DNA of 28,590 nt, from NCBI GenBank assembly GCA_019425005.1, contig JAHYYK010000031.1, positions 1-28,590 on the forward strand. The letters are read 5' to 3'. The number at the start of each line of letters is the position of its first letter. The stretch's first letter is position 1. A program made the translations under genes and the position numbers. This document shows positions 1 to 7,230 of this stretch, piece after piece. The notes beneath the pieces are model-generated. The model was not told the origin of the DNA. It was given only the letters and a program-made list of their open reading frames with translations, and made no database searches. The DNA is from Collinsella sp. GTDB lineage: Bacteria > Actinomycetota > Coriobacteriia > Coriobacteriales > Coriobacteriaceae.

Positions 1-2
1 AC

Positions 3-260
3 CCGCTCCGATCTTCGCAGGAGCCAATAGAATGTGCACCAGAAAATGCCCTGGTAGCAGCAGCTATTAGTTTAGCGAGATCGGGCGAGTGGCAAACGAA
101 TTACCTGCAAACGAACCCGGAAATTAGGCGTAAATCGTTTTGCCAGTCGGTGAAAGGATGGGCCGAGCCCGGCATGGGGTCGCAGGCTACCAAGGGCACG
201 GCGCCAACCAACGACGCATTAGCTCTGACGCTCCTTAAAGATTCGCAAAGCTTTCTTTAG
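3..260 (+). CDS. Unidentified 3' partial reading frame at window edge
   Basis: An uninterrupted frame runs from the window edge to TAG at 258-260 (85 codons, no start inside the window). I do not recognise a family. The translation is mixed in composition with segments such as ENALVAAAISLARSGEWQ and GWAEPGMGSQATKG, without membrane or signal features. It overlaps the HepT remnant on the other strand at 219-260, so at least one of the two is no longer a functional gene. It may be the tail of a gene of the accessory island to the left, or a chance open frame; with only 85 codons this cannot be settled from the window. Confidence 0.3.
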   Translation, partial: PLRSSQEPIECAPENALVAAAISLARSGEWQTNYLQTNPEIRRKSFCQSVKGWAEPGMGSQATKGTAPTNDALALTLLKDSQSFL

Positions 261-353
261 CTCGGGAATATCATCGACGATTACTTTCCAAGCAAGGGAC
301 CGATCAACCTCTCGATAACCGTGGGCTACGAAGTTGCGGAAACCCCTAATAGA
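219..353 (-). pseudogene. HepT-like (DUF86) toxin, C-terminal remnant
   Basis: The minus strand from 353 to the stop at 219-221 encodes 44 residues beginning SIRGFRNFVAHGYREVD. This matches the C-terminal half of HepT/DUF86 proteins, including the R-x4-H motif RNFVAH (R at 336-338, H at 321-323) followed by GY and the usual DIPELKKAL helix. HepT proteins are HEPN-fold toxins or RNases normally paired with the nucleotidyltransferase antitoxin MntA. Here the frame is closed by a stop at 354-356, no start codon remains, and the sequence just beyond belongs to an istB remnant. The first two thirds of the gene and any mntA are missing. The family call is by motif recognition and is fairly secure; the gene is clearly broken. 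Confidence 0.7.
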
Positions 354-358
354 TCAGG

Positions 359-715
359 ACCTGCTACATAAGGCAGCCCGACCTCGAGGACCTCTGGCGC
401 GAGAGCCGCGGCCGGCCCGGCGGCGAGCGGAAGCTGCTGCGGAAGTACGGGGCGTTCGGCCTGCTCGTGATCGACGAGTGGCTGCTCGAGAGGCCGGACG
501 AACTGTTCAGGGGGATGCTGCTGGAGCTTTTCGAGCTGCGCTACGGGAGGGCATCGACCGTCCTGTGCACGCAGTTCAGAAAGAAGGACTGGCACCCGAG
601 GCTCGGCGGCGGCGTGCACGCGGACGCGATCATGGACCGCATCGTCCACAACGCCGCCTGGCTCGAGATGGGCGACATGAACATGCGGCAGGCGATGGCG
701 GGAAAGGGACGGTAG
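359..715 (+). pseudogene. istB: IS21-family IstB helper ATPase, C-terminal remnant
   Basis: Reading the frame of the ATG at 467 upstream to about 359 gives a continuous stretch of about 118 residues, ending at TAG 713-715. It contains YIRQPDLEDLW, GLLVIDEWLLE (Walker B-like LLVIDE), ELRYGRASTVLCTQF (sensor-like ..T.QF) and a C-terminal DAIMDRIVHNA, the order seen in the C-terminal half of IstB/DnaC-like ATPases of IS21 elements. In-frame stops at 347-352 close the frame on the left, and the Walker A part is absent. No istA is present. The ATG at 467 is internal to the conserved domain and is not a true start. A small expressed fragment starting at 467 cannot be excluded but is unlikely to be active. 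Confidence 0.75.
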
Positions 716-725
716 CCTGAGATGG

Positions 726-763
726 GGGCACCGCCGGTGCCAGAGACGACACCGGCGGTGCCC
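726..763. repeat. Perfect 14-bp inverted repeat downstream of istB remnant
   Basis: GGGCACCGCCGGTG (726-739) is an exact inverted copy of CACCGGCGGTGCCC (750-763), with a 10-base loop. It starts 11 bases after the istB stop. No T-run follows on either strand, so it is not a classical intrinsic terminator. It may be a terminator relying on other factors, or part of the end region of the insertion sequence. Confidence 0.6.
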
Positions 764-943
764 ATCCGCGATAGCCGCGGTGCTGATTCGCAATATTTAG
801 CGGTGCTCATGCGGGCAAATACTCAATTCAGCTCCCAAATAATGGGACTATGCGATCACTGACGCGCCTGGAAGTTCCTGGTCAACCTTGCCTGGGACAG
901 ATGGGACCCGATCGCAAGGGTGGTGCGCCATATCCTAATGACC

Positions 944-987
944 GACGCGACCTACCGCAGCTTGGGGCCGGAGCGGTAGGTCGCGTC
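944..987. repeat. Perfect 15-bp inverted repeat
   Basis: GACGCGACCTACCGC (944-958) and GCGGTAGGTCGCGTC (973-987) are exact inverted copies around a 14-base loop. A short open frame (863-979) crosses the left arm but resembles nothing I know. There is no T-run on either side. GC content drops sharply after this hairpin, so it may mark the boundary between island debris and native sequence. Confidence 0.6.
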
Positions 988-1069
988 ACCTAAACTATTA
1001 GAAATGCAAATAAATGATATAGATTCCTATTTGTATGTCAGCCTCATATAGGGACTTGCAGGCACTTGC

Positions 1070-1113
1070 TTAAAAATCAGGCCCACATAGACATAACTAA
1101 TGTGAGCCTGATT
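1070..1113 (-). terminator. Intrinsic terminator of the polysaccharide operon
   Basis: Arms 1075-1088 and 1100-1113 form a 14-bp stem with one mismatch and an 11-base loop. Read on the minus strand, the stem is followed directly by a short T-run (complement of the A-run at 1073-1077). It lies about 360 bases after the last gene of the minus-strand operon and has the right polarity to end it. Confidence 0.65.
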
Positions 1114-1471
1114 CTAAATCAAATAATGTAGTCATAGGACCTAGCAAAGGGTCCTTCATTTGTTTTGTTTAGCTAAATACCAAATAGAGAAGACACGTTC
1201 AAGTGCCTACGGTAGCTTTACGTTGGTTCGCAAGTTGTCGTAGACAACTTTTTGCTTCAACAGTCAAAACTCATAGAAAGAGTTCATGTGGAAGTAGCTA
1301 AAGTTAGGCTTCCGTTATTCGCAAGTTGCTGCTTGCGTTGTTATTAAATCAATGAAAGATAAGCATGCAATTGAGATACAGACCGCTATCATCCAGACGA
1401 ATGATAGTTACCACTCCCCCATGCTTCAGATTACGGCATGAATAATGCGTCGAGTGTATATCTAAGCGCGG

Positions 1472-2860
1472 CTATCTCGCGACGCCCTCACCACAGGTGT
1501 CGCTCCCGAGCTTGATAGGCGACAGTTCAATGTGATCTTTACTTGTGTCGAATTGGCCCAGCAGGCCAGCTATGGCGGCGGATACACTATCATCGATGTA
1601 AAGACCGCATTTGCCTCCACGCTCAGCTGCTCGCGCGAACTCGACGAGCTCGTTGCGAATTCCCTCGCCGTCAAGCTGGAAGAAATACCGCTTGTTTTGA
1701 GAAGGATCCTCTTTGCGTACCTCGAAGTAGTCTGTTTTCCACCAGGGAGCAGGTACGTAAATGTAGCCATCCGTGCCGGAAACCACAAGCGACCCCTCAG
1801 ATTTAGCCGCCTTGCCGAAAACCGCCTCGCCGTAGCCATCCTCGAATGCCAGTCGGATCTCACCAAACGCGTCAAAGCCAGCGTGACCTTCAAGATCGGC
1901 CCTTACAAAATCGGCTGATCGATAATTAGTTCCGAGTAGCTGCAAGATGGGCAGCAACGCTGCTGGACCCCAGGCTTTGGAGCTCGACCACTTGCCCTCA
2001 ACGCTCGAGATGTCCTCACTGCCAAGATCAACAAGGCTGGTGCATACAGCGCGCACCGACAGAACTCGTCCAATGTGACCACTCTTGGCGAGCAGAAGCA
2101 GTCGATGGTAGGCCGTTGAATACGCCGTCTTGATCGCGTCGGCCAAAACGAGGCCCTTTGAGCGTGCGAGCGCCTGCAGTTCCTGGCACGCCTCACGCGT
2201 TGAGGCAATGGGGCTCTCACATAGAACATGTTTGCCCGCCTCAAGAGCTCGCTTAATCTGTCCATAGTGCTGATTGGGATGCGATGCAAGGTAGAGTGCG
2301 TCGCATCGACCAACTATCTCATCGAAATCATTAACCTGTTCGACTAAGCCACAGCCTGGGAGGCTTCCATCACTGTCGATCATCGCGCAGGTGGGGTCAA
2401 CGCCATTCACGAAGGCACTTTCACGCAGGTACTTTTCCACTAACACACGCTTACCCACGTACCCCATTCGTAGATGTCCACTTTCAGCGCGAAGCTCGGT
2501 GCTCGAGACACCTTGAGTACGATCAAGATAGACTACATCGCAGTATTCCTTGAGATAGTCGAACTTACCGAACCAGTCAGAGCCTACGGTAAAAACATCA
2601 ATTCCCATACGCCTGATATCATCGATTTTCTGACCCTCGTACTCCTCAACGATCACCTCGTCGGCGATTCCGAGTTCCTGAACGGCACGCATGCGCTCGT
2701 TGAGAGTTTGAGACACATTTATCTTTCCGCGCACCTTATCGAAGCCATCGGCGGTCACGCCGACGACCAAGTAGTCACCGAGTGCCTTTGCGCGCTCGAG
2801 AAGGCGGACGTGGCCCCGGTGCAAGAGATCGTACGTACCGTATGTAATTACTTTCCTCAT
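1472..2860 (-). CDS. Cytidylyltransferase fused to Gfo/Idh/MocA-type oxidoreductase
   Basis: A 462-residue two-domain protein. Residues 1-125 are a TagD/GCT-like nucleotidyltransferase: H14-R-G-H17 is the catalytic HxGH motif, and RTQGVSSTE (114-122) matches the RTxGIST motif of glycerol-3-phosphate cytidylyltransferases. This family makes CDP-activated alcohols from CTP. Residues 133-450 follow a Gfo/Idh/MocA oxidoreductase plan (ALYLASHPNQHY near 188, GKHVLCESP near 209-217), but the N-terminal GxGxxG dinucleotide motif is degenerate (GYVGKR) and the usual EKP is ESP, so the catalytic lysine is missing. The ATG is preceded by a strong GGGAGGAG. It is the last gene of the operon, 26 bases after its neighbour. 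With LicD and the aminotransferase it probably supplies a CDP-linked small substituent; the substrate is unknown. Confidence 0.8.
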   Translation of the reverse strand: MRKVITYGTYDLLHRGHVRLLERAKALGDYLVVGVTADGFDKVRGKINVSQTLNERMRAVQELGIADEVIVEEYEGQKIDDIRRMGIDVFTVGSDWFGKFDYLKEYCDVVYLDRTQGVSSTELRAESGHLRMGYVGKRVLVEKYLRESAFVNGVDPTCAMIDSDGSLPGCGLVEQVNDFDEIVGRCDALYLASHPNQHYGQIKRALEAGKHVLCESPIASTREACQELQALARSKGLVLADAIKTAYSTAYHRLLLLAKSGHIGRVLSVRAVCTSLVDLGSEDISSVEGKWSSSKAWGPAALLPILQLLGTNYRSADFVRADLEGHAGFDAFGEIRLAFEDGYGEAVFGKAAKSEGSLVVSGTDGYIYVPAPWWKTDYFEVRKEDPSQNKRYFFQLDGEGIRNELVEFARAAERGGKCGLYIDDSVSAAIAGLLGQFDTSKDHIELSPIKLGSDTCGEGVAR

Positions 2861-2886
2861 GGGACCTCATCTCCTCCCTTGCTCTG

Positions 2887-4194
2887 TCAGCTGTCTTTTT
2901 TGCCGCATTTCCTGCTCGCTTTGTTCGCCTTTGCACAGACCTGTTTATTTGTGCCCCATAGGTATTTTGAGACCAATAGTTTCAGCGTTGGCTTCTTCGC
3001 CCACTTGCGCGTGAACTCACGCCAGCCAATCGAACGCAGGTCGTTCATGCATTCTTCCCTGCGGGGGTTTGCGCCGGTCGGCTTCCTCATGGGTCCTTGG
3101 TAGCGAACCACGTCGACCATATCAAGTTCTCTAGACTCCATTAAAGGCATGGCAGCCTCGAAGGCGGCGAGTCCTTTCTCTGTGTTGCATACAGCAAGGG
3201 ACACACCCCTGTCGTCGTTGTAGAGGTCGGGGCAGTATAAATGCACGCCCCAAAGGTCCCCGAGAGTGATATCGGCAACACGTTCAGGGCGCGCAAACGG
3301 ACACTCAGCACACGAAGGACGAGACACGAGGTGTTGGAGCCATATGCTCCAAAAAGGATTAAACCAGCGGTCGACAACACGGCGCTTACTAGTTTTACCT
3401 TCGATGGTCGTTACCTGGTAATCCCACCCGGCAACGGCGAAGCTCATTCCCTCTAAATCCCACCTATTACTACTGCTACAGGCGGAGTTCCACTTGTCTC
3501 GATATCTCATTGACTCGATAGGTTGCCCCTTGAACCATTTATCCGAGACGTAGGAGAGCTGCTTCTCGATAAGTCGCGGTGTCGGTACTCCCTCGCAAAC
3601 AACCTCCACCGTAAGCAACAAAGGTGAATCCGCGAGCCTACCCAAACTGCCGTAGAGACCATCGATTTGGCACGGTGTGCCCGAAAAAAGAACGCGGTTC
3701 CCCATTTTGAGAAGATCGTGAACTCGTGAGTAGGCGTCTCCAATCTCACTCTGTACATACTTGGAGCCACGGAAGGCAACAAGCCCCTCGACACTGGACA
3801 CAGAAGCATGGCGCGCCTTATAGACTTCGCTCGACTCCACGCCGAAAACAAATCCGTCATTCTCAAGGAACGCAGTCGCGATAGCAGTGAAGGCACCACC
3901 ACTCGTGCTTTCAGCGAGAAGTTCCGCGTCTTTAATGGAACCGCCAAAGCCGCGCTGGGCATCCGCAGCGTGGAAACGCTCAGCAGGCAGCGAGCAGACC
4001 GCCTCACAGCGTCCGCATCCGATACAGACATCCTTGTCAATGACAGGATAGCGAAAACCATCTCTGTCCTCGCACATTGCCACAGCATCGACAGGGCAAA
4101 CGGAGGCGCATGCCTCGCAGCCACAGCAGTCTGCCTTGCGCCCGGTCTTAAGAAAGCACGCCCGAAGATCCGTCTCGGCTGTTTCTACAGGCAT
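2887..4194 (-). CDS. Ferredoxin / coenzyme F420 hydrogenase beta-like protein
   Basis: 435 residues from the chosen start. The N-terminus holds two [4Fe-4S] ferredoxin motifs: C23-x2-C26-x2-C29-x3-C33-P and C57-x2-C60-x2-C63-x3-C67. The rest fits the FrhB/FdhB-type F420H2-dehydrogenase beta fold, with GGAFTAIA, RGSKYVQSE, LFSGTPCQIDGL and CAECPFA..R.ADITLGDLWG. Such proteins are common beside pyruvyl transferases in capsule loci; their exact reaction is not established. A longer frame reaches 4344, but its first 50 codons lie over the pyruvyl transferase C-terminus and are Arg-rich, as expected of shadow sequence. The ATG at 4194 sits just behind GGGGGCGG and overlaps the upstream gene by 10 bases, implying translational coupling. 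Confidence 0.82.
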   Translation of the reverse strand: MPVETAETDLRACFLKTGRKADCCGCEACASVCPVDAVAMCEDRDGFRYPVIDKDVCIGCGRCEAVCSLPAERFHAADAQRGFGGSIKDAELLAESTSGGAFTAIATAFLENDGFVFGVESSEVYKARHASVSSVEGLVAFRGSKYVQSEIGDAYSRVHDLLKMGNRVLFSGTPCQIDGLYGSLGRLADSPLLLTVEVVCEGVPTPRLIEKQLSYVSDKWFKGQPIESMRYRDKWNSACSSSNRWDLEGMSFAVAGWDYQVTTIEGKTSKRRVVDRWFNPFWSIWLQHLVSRPSCAECPFARPERVADITLGDLWGVHLYCPDLYNDDRGVSLAVCNTEKGLAAFEAAMPLMESRELDMVDVVRYQGPMRKPTGANPRREECMNDLRSIGWREFTRKWAKKPTLKLLVSKYLWGTNKQVCAKANKASRKCGKKDS

Positions 4195-5321
4195 TCCGCC
4201 CCCAAGAGTCGAAGACCCCCGCGCAGGTAGCCGAGGCTCGACTCGCGCAGCCCGGCCAAACGAGACTCCATATCGTCGAAGTTCATCTCCAGCGGCACGT
4301 CTTCGTTGCCGGACACCATTGCGCGATTGGAAAGTCCCAGCCACGCGAGCAGCTGAGAAATCTTAGTATCAGCCTGCTCGCGCGAGAACACCGAAAACGG
4401 CGTGTGCATCTGAGCAGCGAAGATAAGCCCGTGGAACGAGTTGGTGACGACGTAGCGCGCCTCCTTGGTGAGCGCTAGGAACTCCTCGACTCCGGCGTCA
4501 TAGCGCATCACGTGCCCGCGCTCTGCGTTGGTCGCACGCAGGCTGATGTCAACGACCTTGCAACCCAGCCTTTTCGCCACGCGGTCGGCGTAGGTCTCCA
4601 TCGCGGGATTGTAGCGGCGTGAGTAGAGGAGGACATAGGGCTCATCCATCTGCGGTTCGCCCACAATAGGCGAGTAGTCAGCACCCGTGAGCAAAAGCGT
4701 CGGATCGAGTACGCGCGTGACGGGAACGTCGACGTTAGCCTGGATCCAGTCAAAATCAGCGCCACCCTCGCGGACACCAAGAGCCTTGAAGTTCGCTAGA
4801 CGCTCTTTGAGCGTCTCGCTCTCATCTACACTCCAATCGACGTCGCCGAAGCTTGCCGCATAGCTGATCGATCGGTTGCGCATTGCGGGGAAGTTGGCGA
4901 AGTAACCGTCGTCGAATCCGTCGAACTCGCGGATACAGAAAATTGTGTCACTACCACACACATAGCCATCAAGGCCTTCAGCGGCAAGGGAATCGTCGAA
5001 GTTAGACGATGTGTACGAGCCCTTCGAAAGGTTGCATTCCTCATGATAGAAGCGATCGAACTTGACGTAGTTCTCTCGAATGGCGGGCATAGTAAGCTCT
5101 ACCATGCGCCTTGACTCTGCATCAGCATCCCACATGCGCTTTGCGGGGTTAAGCGGGTCGTTCTCCCTCAGGCAGTCAGGACAGTAGTCCAATACAATGG
5201 CCTCGACCTCAGACGGAGCGAGCTCGGAAATGGCGCGCCTTAACGCGTATGTCTGCAGTGCGGATCCATAGTTGGTAAAGTTGCCGTACAGGTTGTACGA
5301 AACAGTAGCGAACTTTCTCAT
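4185..5321 (-). CDS. Polysaccharide pyruvyl transferase family protein
   Basis: 378 residues. The N-terminal NYGSALQTYALRRAI and DYCPD, the central GLDGYVCGSDTIF and YAASFGD, and the C-terminal VVTNSFHGLIFAAQM, with the conserved S-F-H-G near the nucleotide-binding region, are characteristic of the PS_pyruv_trans family (CsaB/WcaK type). These enzymes transfer an enolpyruvyl group from phosphoenolpyruvate to a sugar hydroxyl, giving a charged pyruvate ketal. The enzyme is cytoplasmic, acting on lipid-linked or nucleotide-linked sugar. The start ATG follows AAGGAGG with 5-base spacing and lies 9 bases after the aminotransferase stop. It pairs with the ferredoxin/F420-beta protein directly downstream. 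The family is well supported; the acceptor sugar is unknown. Confidence 0.85.
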   Translation of the reverse strand: MRKFATVSYNLYGNFTNYGSALQTYALRRAISELAPSEVEAIVLDYCPDCLRENDPLNPAKRMWDADAESRRMVELTMPAIRENYVKFDRFYHEECNLSKGSYTSSNFDDSLAAEGLDGYVCGSDTIFCIREFDGFDDGYFANFPAMRNRSISYAASFGDVDWSVDESETLKERLANFKALGVREGGADFDWIQANVDVPVTRVLDPTLLLTGADYSPIVGEPQMDEPYVLLYSRRYNPAMETYADRVAKRLGCKVVDISLRATNAERGHVMRYDAGVEEFLALTKEARYVVTNSFHGLIFAAQMHTPFSVFSREQADTKISQLLAWLGLSNRAMVSGNEDVPLEMNFDDMESRLAGLRESSLGYLRGGLRLLGAECL

Positions 5322-5330
5322 TCGTCCTCC

Positions 5331-6401
5331 TTAGAACAGACCCTCTGCCGACATTGCACCCAGAGCGTCGATGAGTTTACGGTTGTCTTCGGCGGTGATT
5401 GCACCGATATGACCAATGCGGAACACTTCATCAGCCAACGAGCCGCCATTGGGACACAGCCACATGCCGTACTCGGTTTTAGCTCGCTCAATAATCGCCT
5501 TTGCGTTGCGCCCGGGGCAACGCAGCGCCGTCACCGCGTTGGAGGGTTTCTCCGGAACCATCTGGAGCGCCGTGTTCGCCAAGGCGCTACGCACGGCTTC
5601 GGCGCGCCCCGCGATCTCCGCTCGCTCTGCATCAATGCCGCGATCTTCAATTGCCTTCAGGCGCGAGTTAATCTCAAATAACGTTGTCACCGCAGGCGTC
5701 CATGGTGTCTGGCCGCGCTCGCCGTTGCGCAGGGCCTCCTTTAGACTTAGGTAGGAGCAAACCTCGGGATTCTTCGCTACCCTTTCCTGTCCGCGCGGCG
5801 AGAGAGCCATGAGGGAGATGCCCGGGTGACAAGCTAGCGCCTTTTGCGAACCCGTCAGCACCACGTCGGCGCCGAGAGCCGCCATGTCAATCTCTTCGGC
5901 GATGAACGCGCTCACTGCGTCGACGATCAAGAGCATCTCGCGTTCGCGGCAAAACTCGGATAGGAGCCTCATGTCGTACAACAGTCCTGATGAGGTCTCA
6001 TGCATGTTCACGAGCAGCGCACCGCAGCTGAGATCCACTGCGTCTTCGAGGTTTTTCCGCGCTATCTGGTGCCCGAACTCAAGTTTGATCTCGTCGACGG
6101 TGTGCCCGTGCAGCTGGCATAGGTCGACGAACCTCTGCCCGAAACTGCCGCCATTGACCACTGCAACTCGTTCAGCGGGCGCTAAGACACTCATCACAGC
6201 AGCCTCCATAGCGCCTGTGCCAGAAGCCGTTAGAAACACGCAGCGTGATTCCTTGGGTGCGGACAACAAGTCCAACATAATACGCTCGTTCTCTTGCATT
6301 ACCTGAGAGAACTCTGGCGTGCGGAAATAGGGTGCGCTCTTGGCTGAAACTTCCAGCACCTCGCTGGGACTCATAACCGGACCAACGGTGAAGTTAAGCA
6401 T
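5331..6401 (-). CDS. Class V PLP-dependent aminotransferase (alanine-glyoxylate / AEP transaminase-like)
   Basis: 356 residues from the ATG at 6401. The fold-type I class V signature is complete: TVGPVM near the N-terminus, FLTASGTGAMEAAV for phosphate binding, LLIVDAVSAF with the PLP-pyridine aspartate, and LTGSQKAL with the Schiff-base lysine K187. The GSQKAL..HPG context is closest to alanine-glyoxylate/serine-pyruvate and 2-aminoethylphosphonate-pyruvate transaminases. An ATG two codons earlier (6407) leaves almost no spacing to AAGGAGA, whereas 6401 is well spaced. It overlaps the licD-like gene end by 8 bases. In this setting it probably makes an amino-alcohol or amino-phosphate side group rather than acting in central metabolism; no phosphonate-forming gene is visible. 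Confidence 0.8.
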   Translation of the reverse strand: MLNFTVGPVMSPSEVLEVSAKSAPYFRTPEFSQVMQENERIMLDLLSAPKESRCVFLTASGTGAMEAAVMSVLAPAERVAVVNGGSFGQRFVDLCQLHGHTVDEIKLEFGHQIARKNLEDAVDLSCGALLVNMHETSSGLLYDMRLLSEFCREREMLLIVDAVSAFIAEEIDMAALGADVVLTGSQKALACHPGISLMALSPRGQERVAKNPEVCSYLSLKEALRNGERGQTPWTPAVTTLFEINSRLKAIEDRGIDAERAEIAGRAEAVRSALANTALQMVPEKPSNAVTALRCPGRNAKAIIERAKTEYGMWLCPNGGSLADEVFRIGHIGAITAEDNRKLIDALGAMSAEGLF

Positions 6402-7230
6402 CTGCATTCTCCTTCGTGTCTTCGTTTACGCACCATGCCTTCAGGCAGTGCGTCTGTCTTTTGTCCTCCGGCGGCAGCTGCATGTAATCCCCGTAGCACT
6501 TGGTCAGGTATTCGTCCCAGCAGCCCATGGCGGGGAGCATGTGCTCCTCGAACTCAACCTCGACCATGTCCTCGTAGCCTTCCTTGGGAAGCGACCACCC
6601 GTGTTTGGCCAGTCCGAGTACGCTGCTGACGCGGCTTGCCGCGTCATAACCAGGCTCGGTTGCAACGCGCTCAGCCATTGCCATCATCTTCGTCTTTGCG
6701 TGCTCCGGATTAAGAAGCGCTTTGGCTGCGTTCTTTATGAAGCGTTTTCCCATTGAGTCCGAATTATGATTGGCGCTCGACCAAACGCTTGCACGCGAGG
6801 CCTTGTTCATGCGGACTTGCATGCGCTCAATCTCGCTCTCGTCAGAAGAAACGCCATCCATAACGAAAACATCTATCCAGAGCATTTGATCCATGACCCC
6901 TTCATAGGTAGGCTCTTGAGCTCTAATACTTTCGGTACAGAACTTGCGCCAGGGGTAAACAAACGGGCTGTTCTCGGGGCCAACGAGCCTGAGTCCAGCC
7001 GGCAGCTCGCCAGCAAGCGTTGCAAGACGATCGTAATCGGGGCGCGGCATACAGACGTCGATATCGTCATCCCAGGGGATGAATCCCTTGTGGCGAATAG
7101 CGCCAAGCAAAGTGCCAGCCGTAAGCGAGTATCGAAGGCCGTGTTCGGAGCAAAAGGCATCAAATGCTTCAAGAAGCTCCAGCTCCTTCTGGTGTAGCTC
7201 TTCGATAGAGAGTGGGGTGATGTTACACAT
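6394..7230 (-). CDS. LicD-family phosphotransferase
   Basis: 278 residues. The hallmark LicD block GTLLGAIRHKGFIPWDDDID lies at residues 39-58, with the acidic DDDID cluster that binds metal in this nucleotidyltransferase-fold family. LicD proteins move phosphocholine, and probably other phospho-alcohols, from CDP carriers to surface glycans. The partner CDP-forming enzyme is plausibly the cytidylyltransferase fusion at the end of the same operon. There is no choline kinase or LicC-type gene here, so choline itself is not indicated. The ATG lies within the last codons of the flippase gene (8-base overlap) behind AAGGAAGGG. No membrane segment is evident. Family call is strong; donor and acceptor are inferred. 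Confidence 0.85.
   Translation of the reverse strand: MCNITPLSIEELHQKELELLEAFDAFCSEHGLRYSLTAGTLLGAIRHKGFIPWDDDIDVCMPRPDYDRLATLAGELPAGLRLVGPENSPFVYPWRKFCTESIRAQEPTYEGVMDQMLWIDVFVMDGVSSDESEIERMQVRMNKASRASVWSSANHNSDSMGKRFIKNAAKALLNPEHAKTKMMAMAERVATEPGYDAASRVSSVLGLAKHGWSLPKEGYEDMVEVEFEEHMLPAMGCWDEYLTKCYGDYMQLPPEDKRQTHCLKAWCVNEDTKENADA

Larger units (their letters stand above)
716..1471. other. Gene-free stretch with hairpins
   Basis: No credible protein gene was found. The stretch holds the two perfect GC-rich inverted repeats listed separately, then an AT-rich part with the operon terminator at 1070-1113. Smaller hairpins follow: 8-bp arms at 1232-1239/1243-1250, with a T-run extending the right arm; 6-bp arms at 1320-1325/1332-1337; and 7-bp arms at 1386-1392/1401-1407. 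The hairpins near 1230 and 1320 both sit in a shared TTCGCAAGTTG context, suggesting an imperfect duplication. The longest short ORFs here (for example 1352-1441, 29 codons) lack a Shine-Dalgarno sequence. Confidence 0.5.

Noticed and set aside
863..979. Short plus-strand frame (AWKFLVNLAWDRWDPIARVV...)
   Set aside because: Only 38 codons, no start or ribosome-binding site, ends inside a palindrome arm, no family recognised.
4195..4344. N-terminal 50-residue extension of the ferredoxin/F420-beta protein
   Set aside because: It lies entirely over the C-terminus of the pyruvyl transferase gene in another frame, is Arg-rich and unrelated to the family; the ATG at 4194 has a ribosome-binding site.
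5331..7230. Phosphonate (2-aminoethylphosphonate) capsule pathway, suggested by an AEP-transaminase-like gene next to LicD
   Set aside because: No PEP mutase or phosphonopyruvate decarboxylase is in the window, the cytidylyltransferase is of the HxGH TagD type rather than the PntC/LicC type, and the aminotransferase's GSQKAL motif fits alanine-glyoxylate types equally well.
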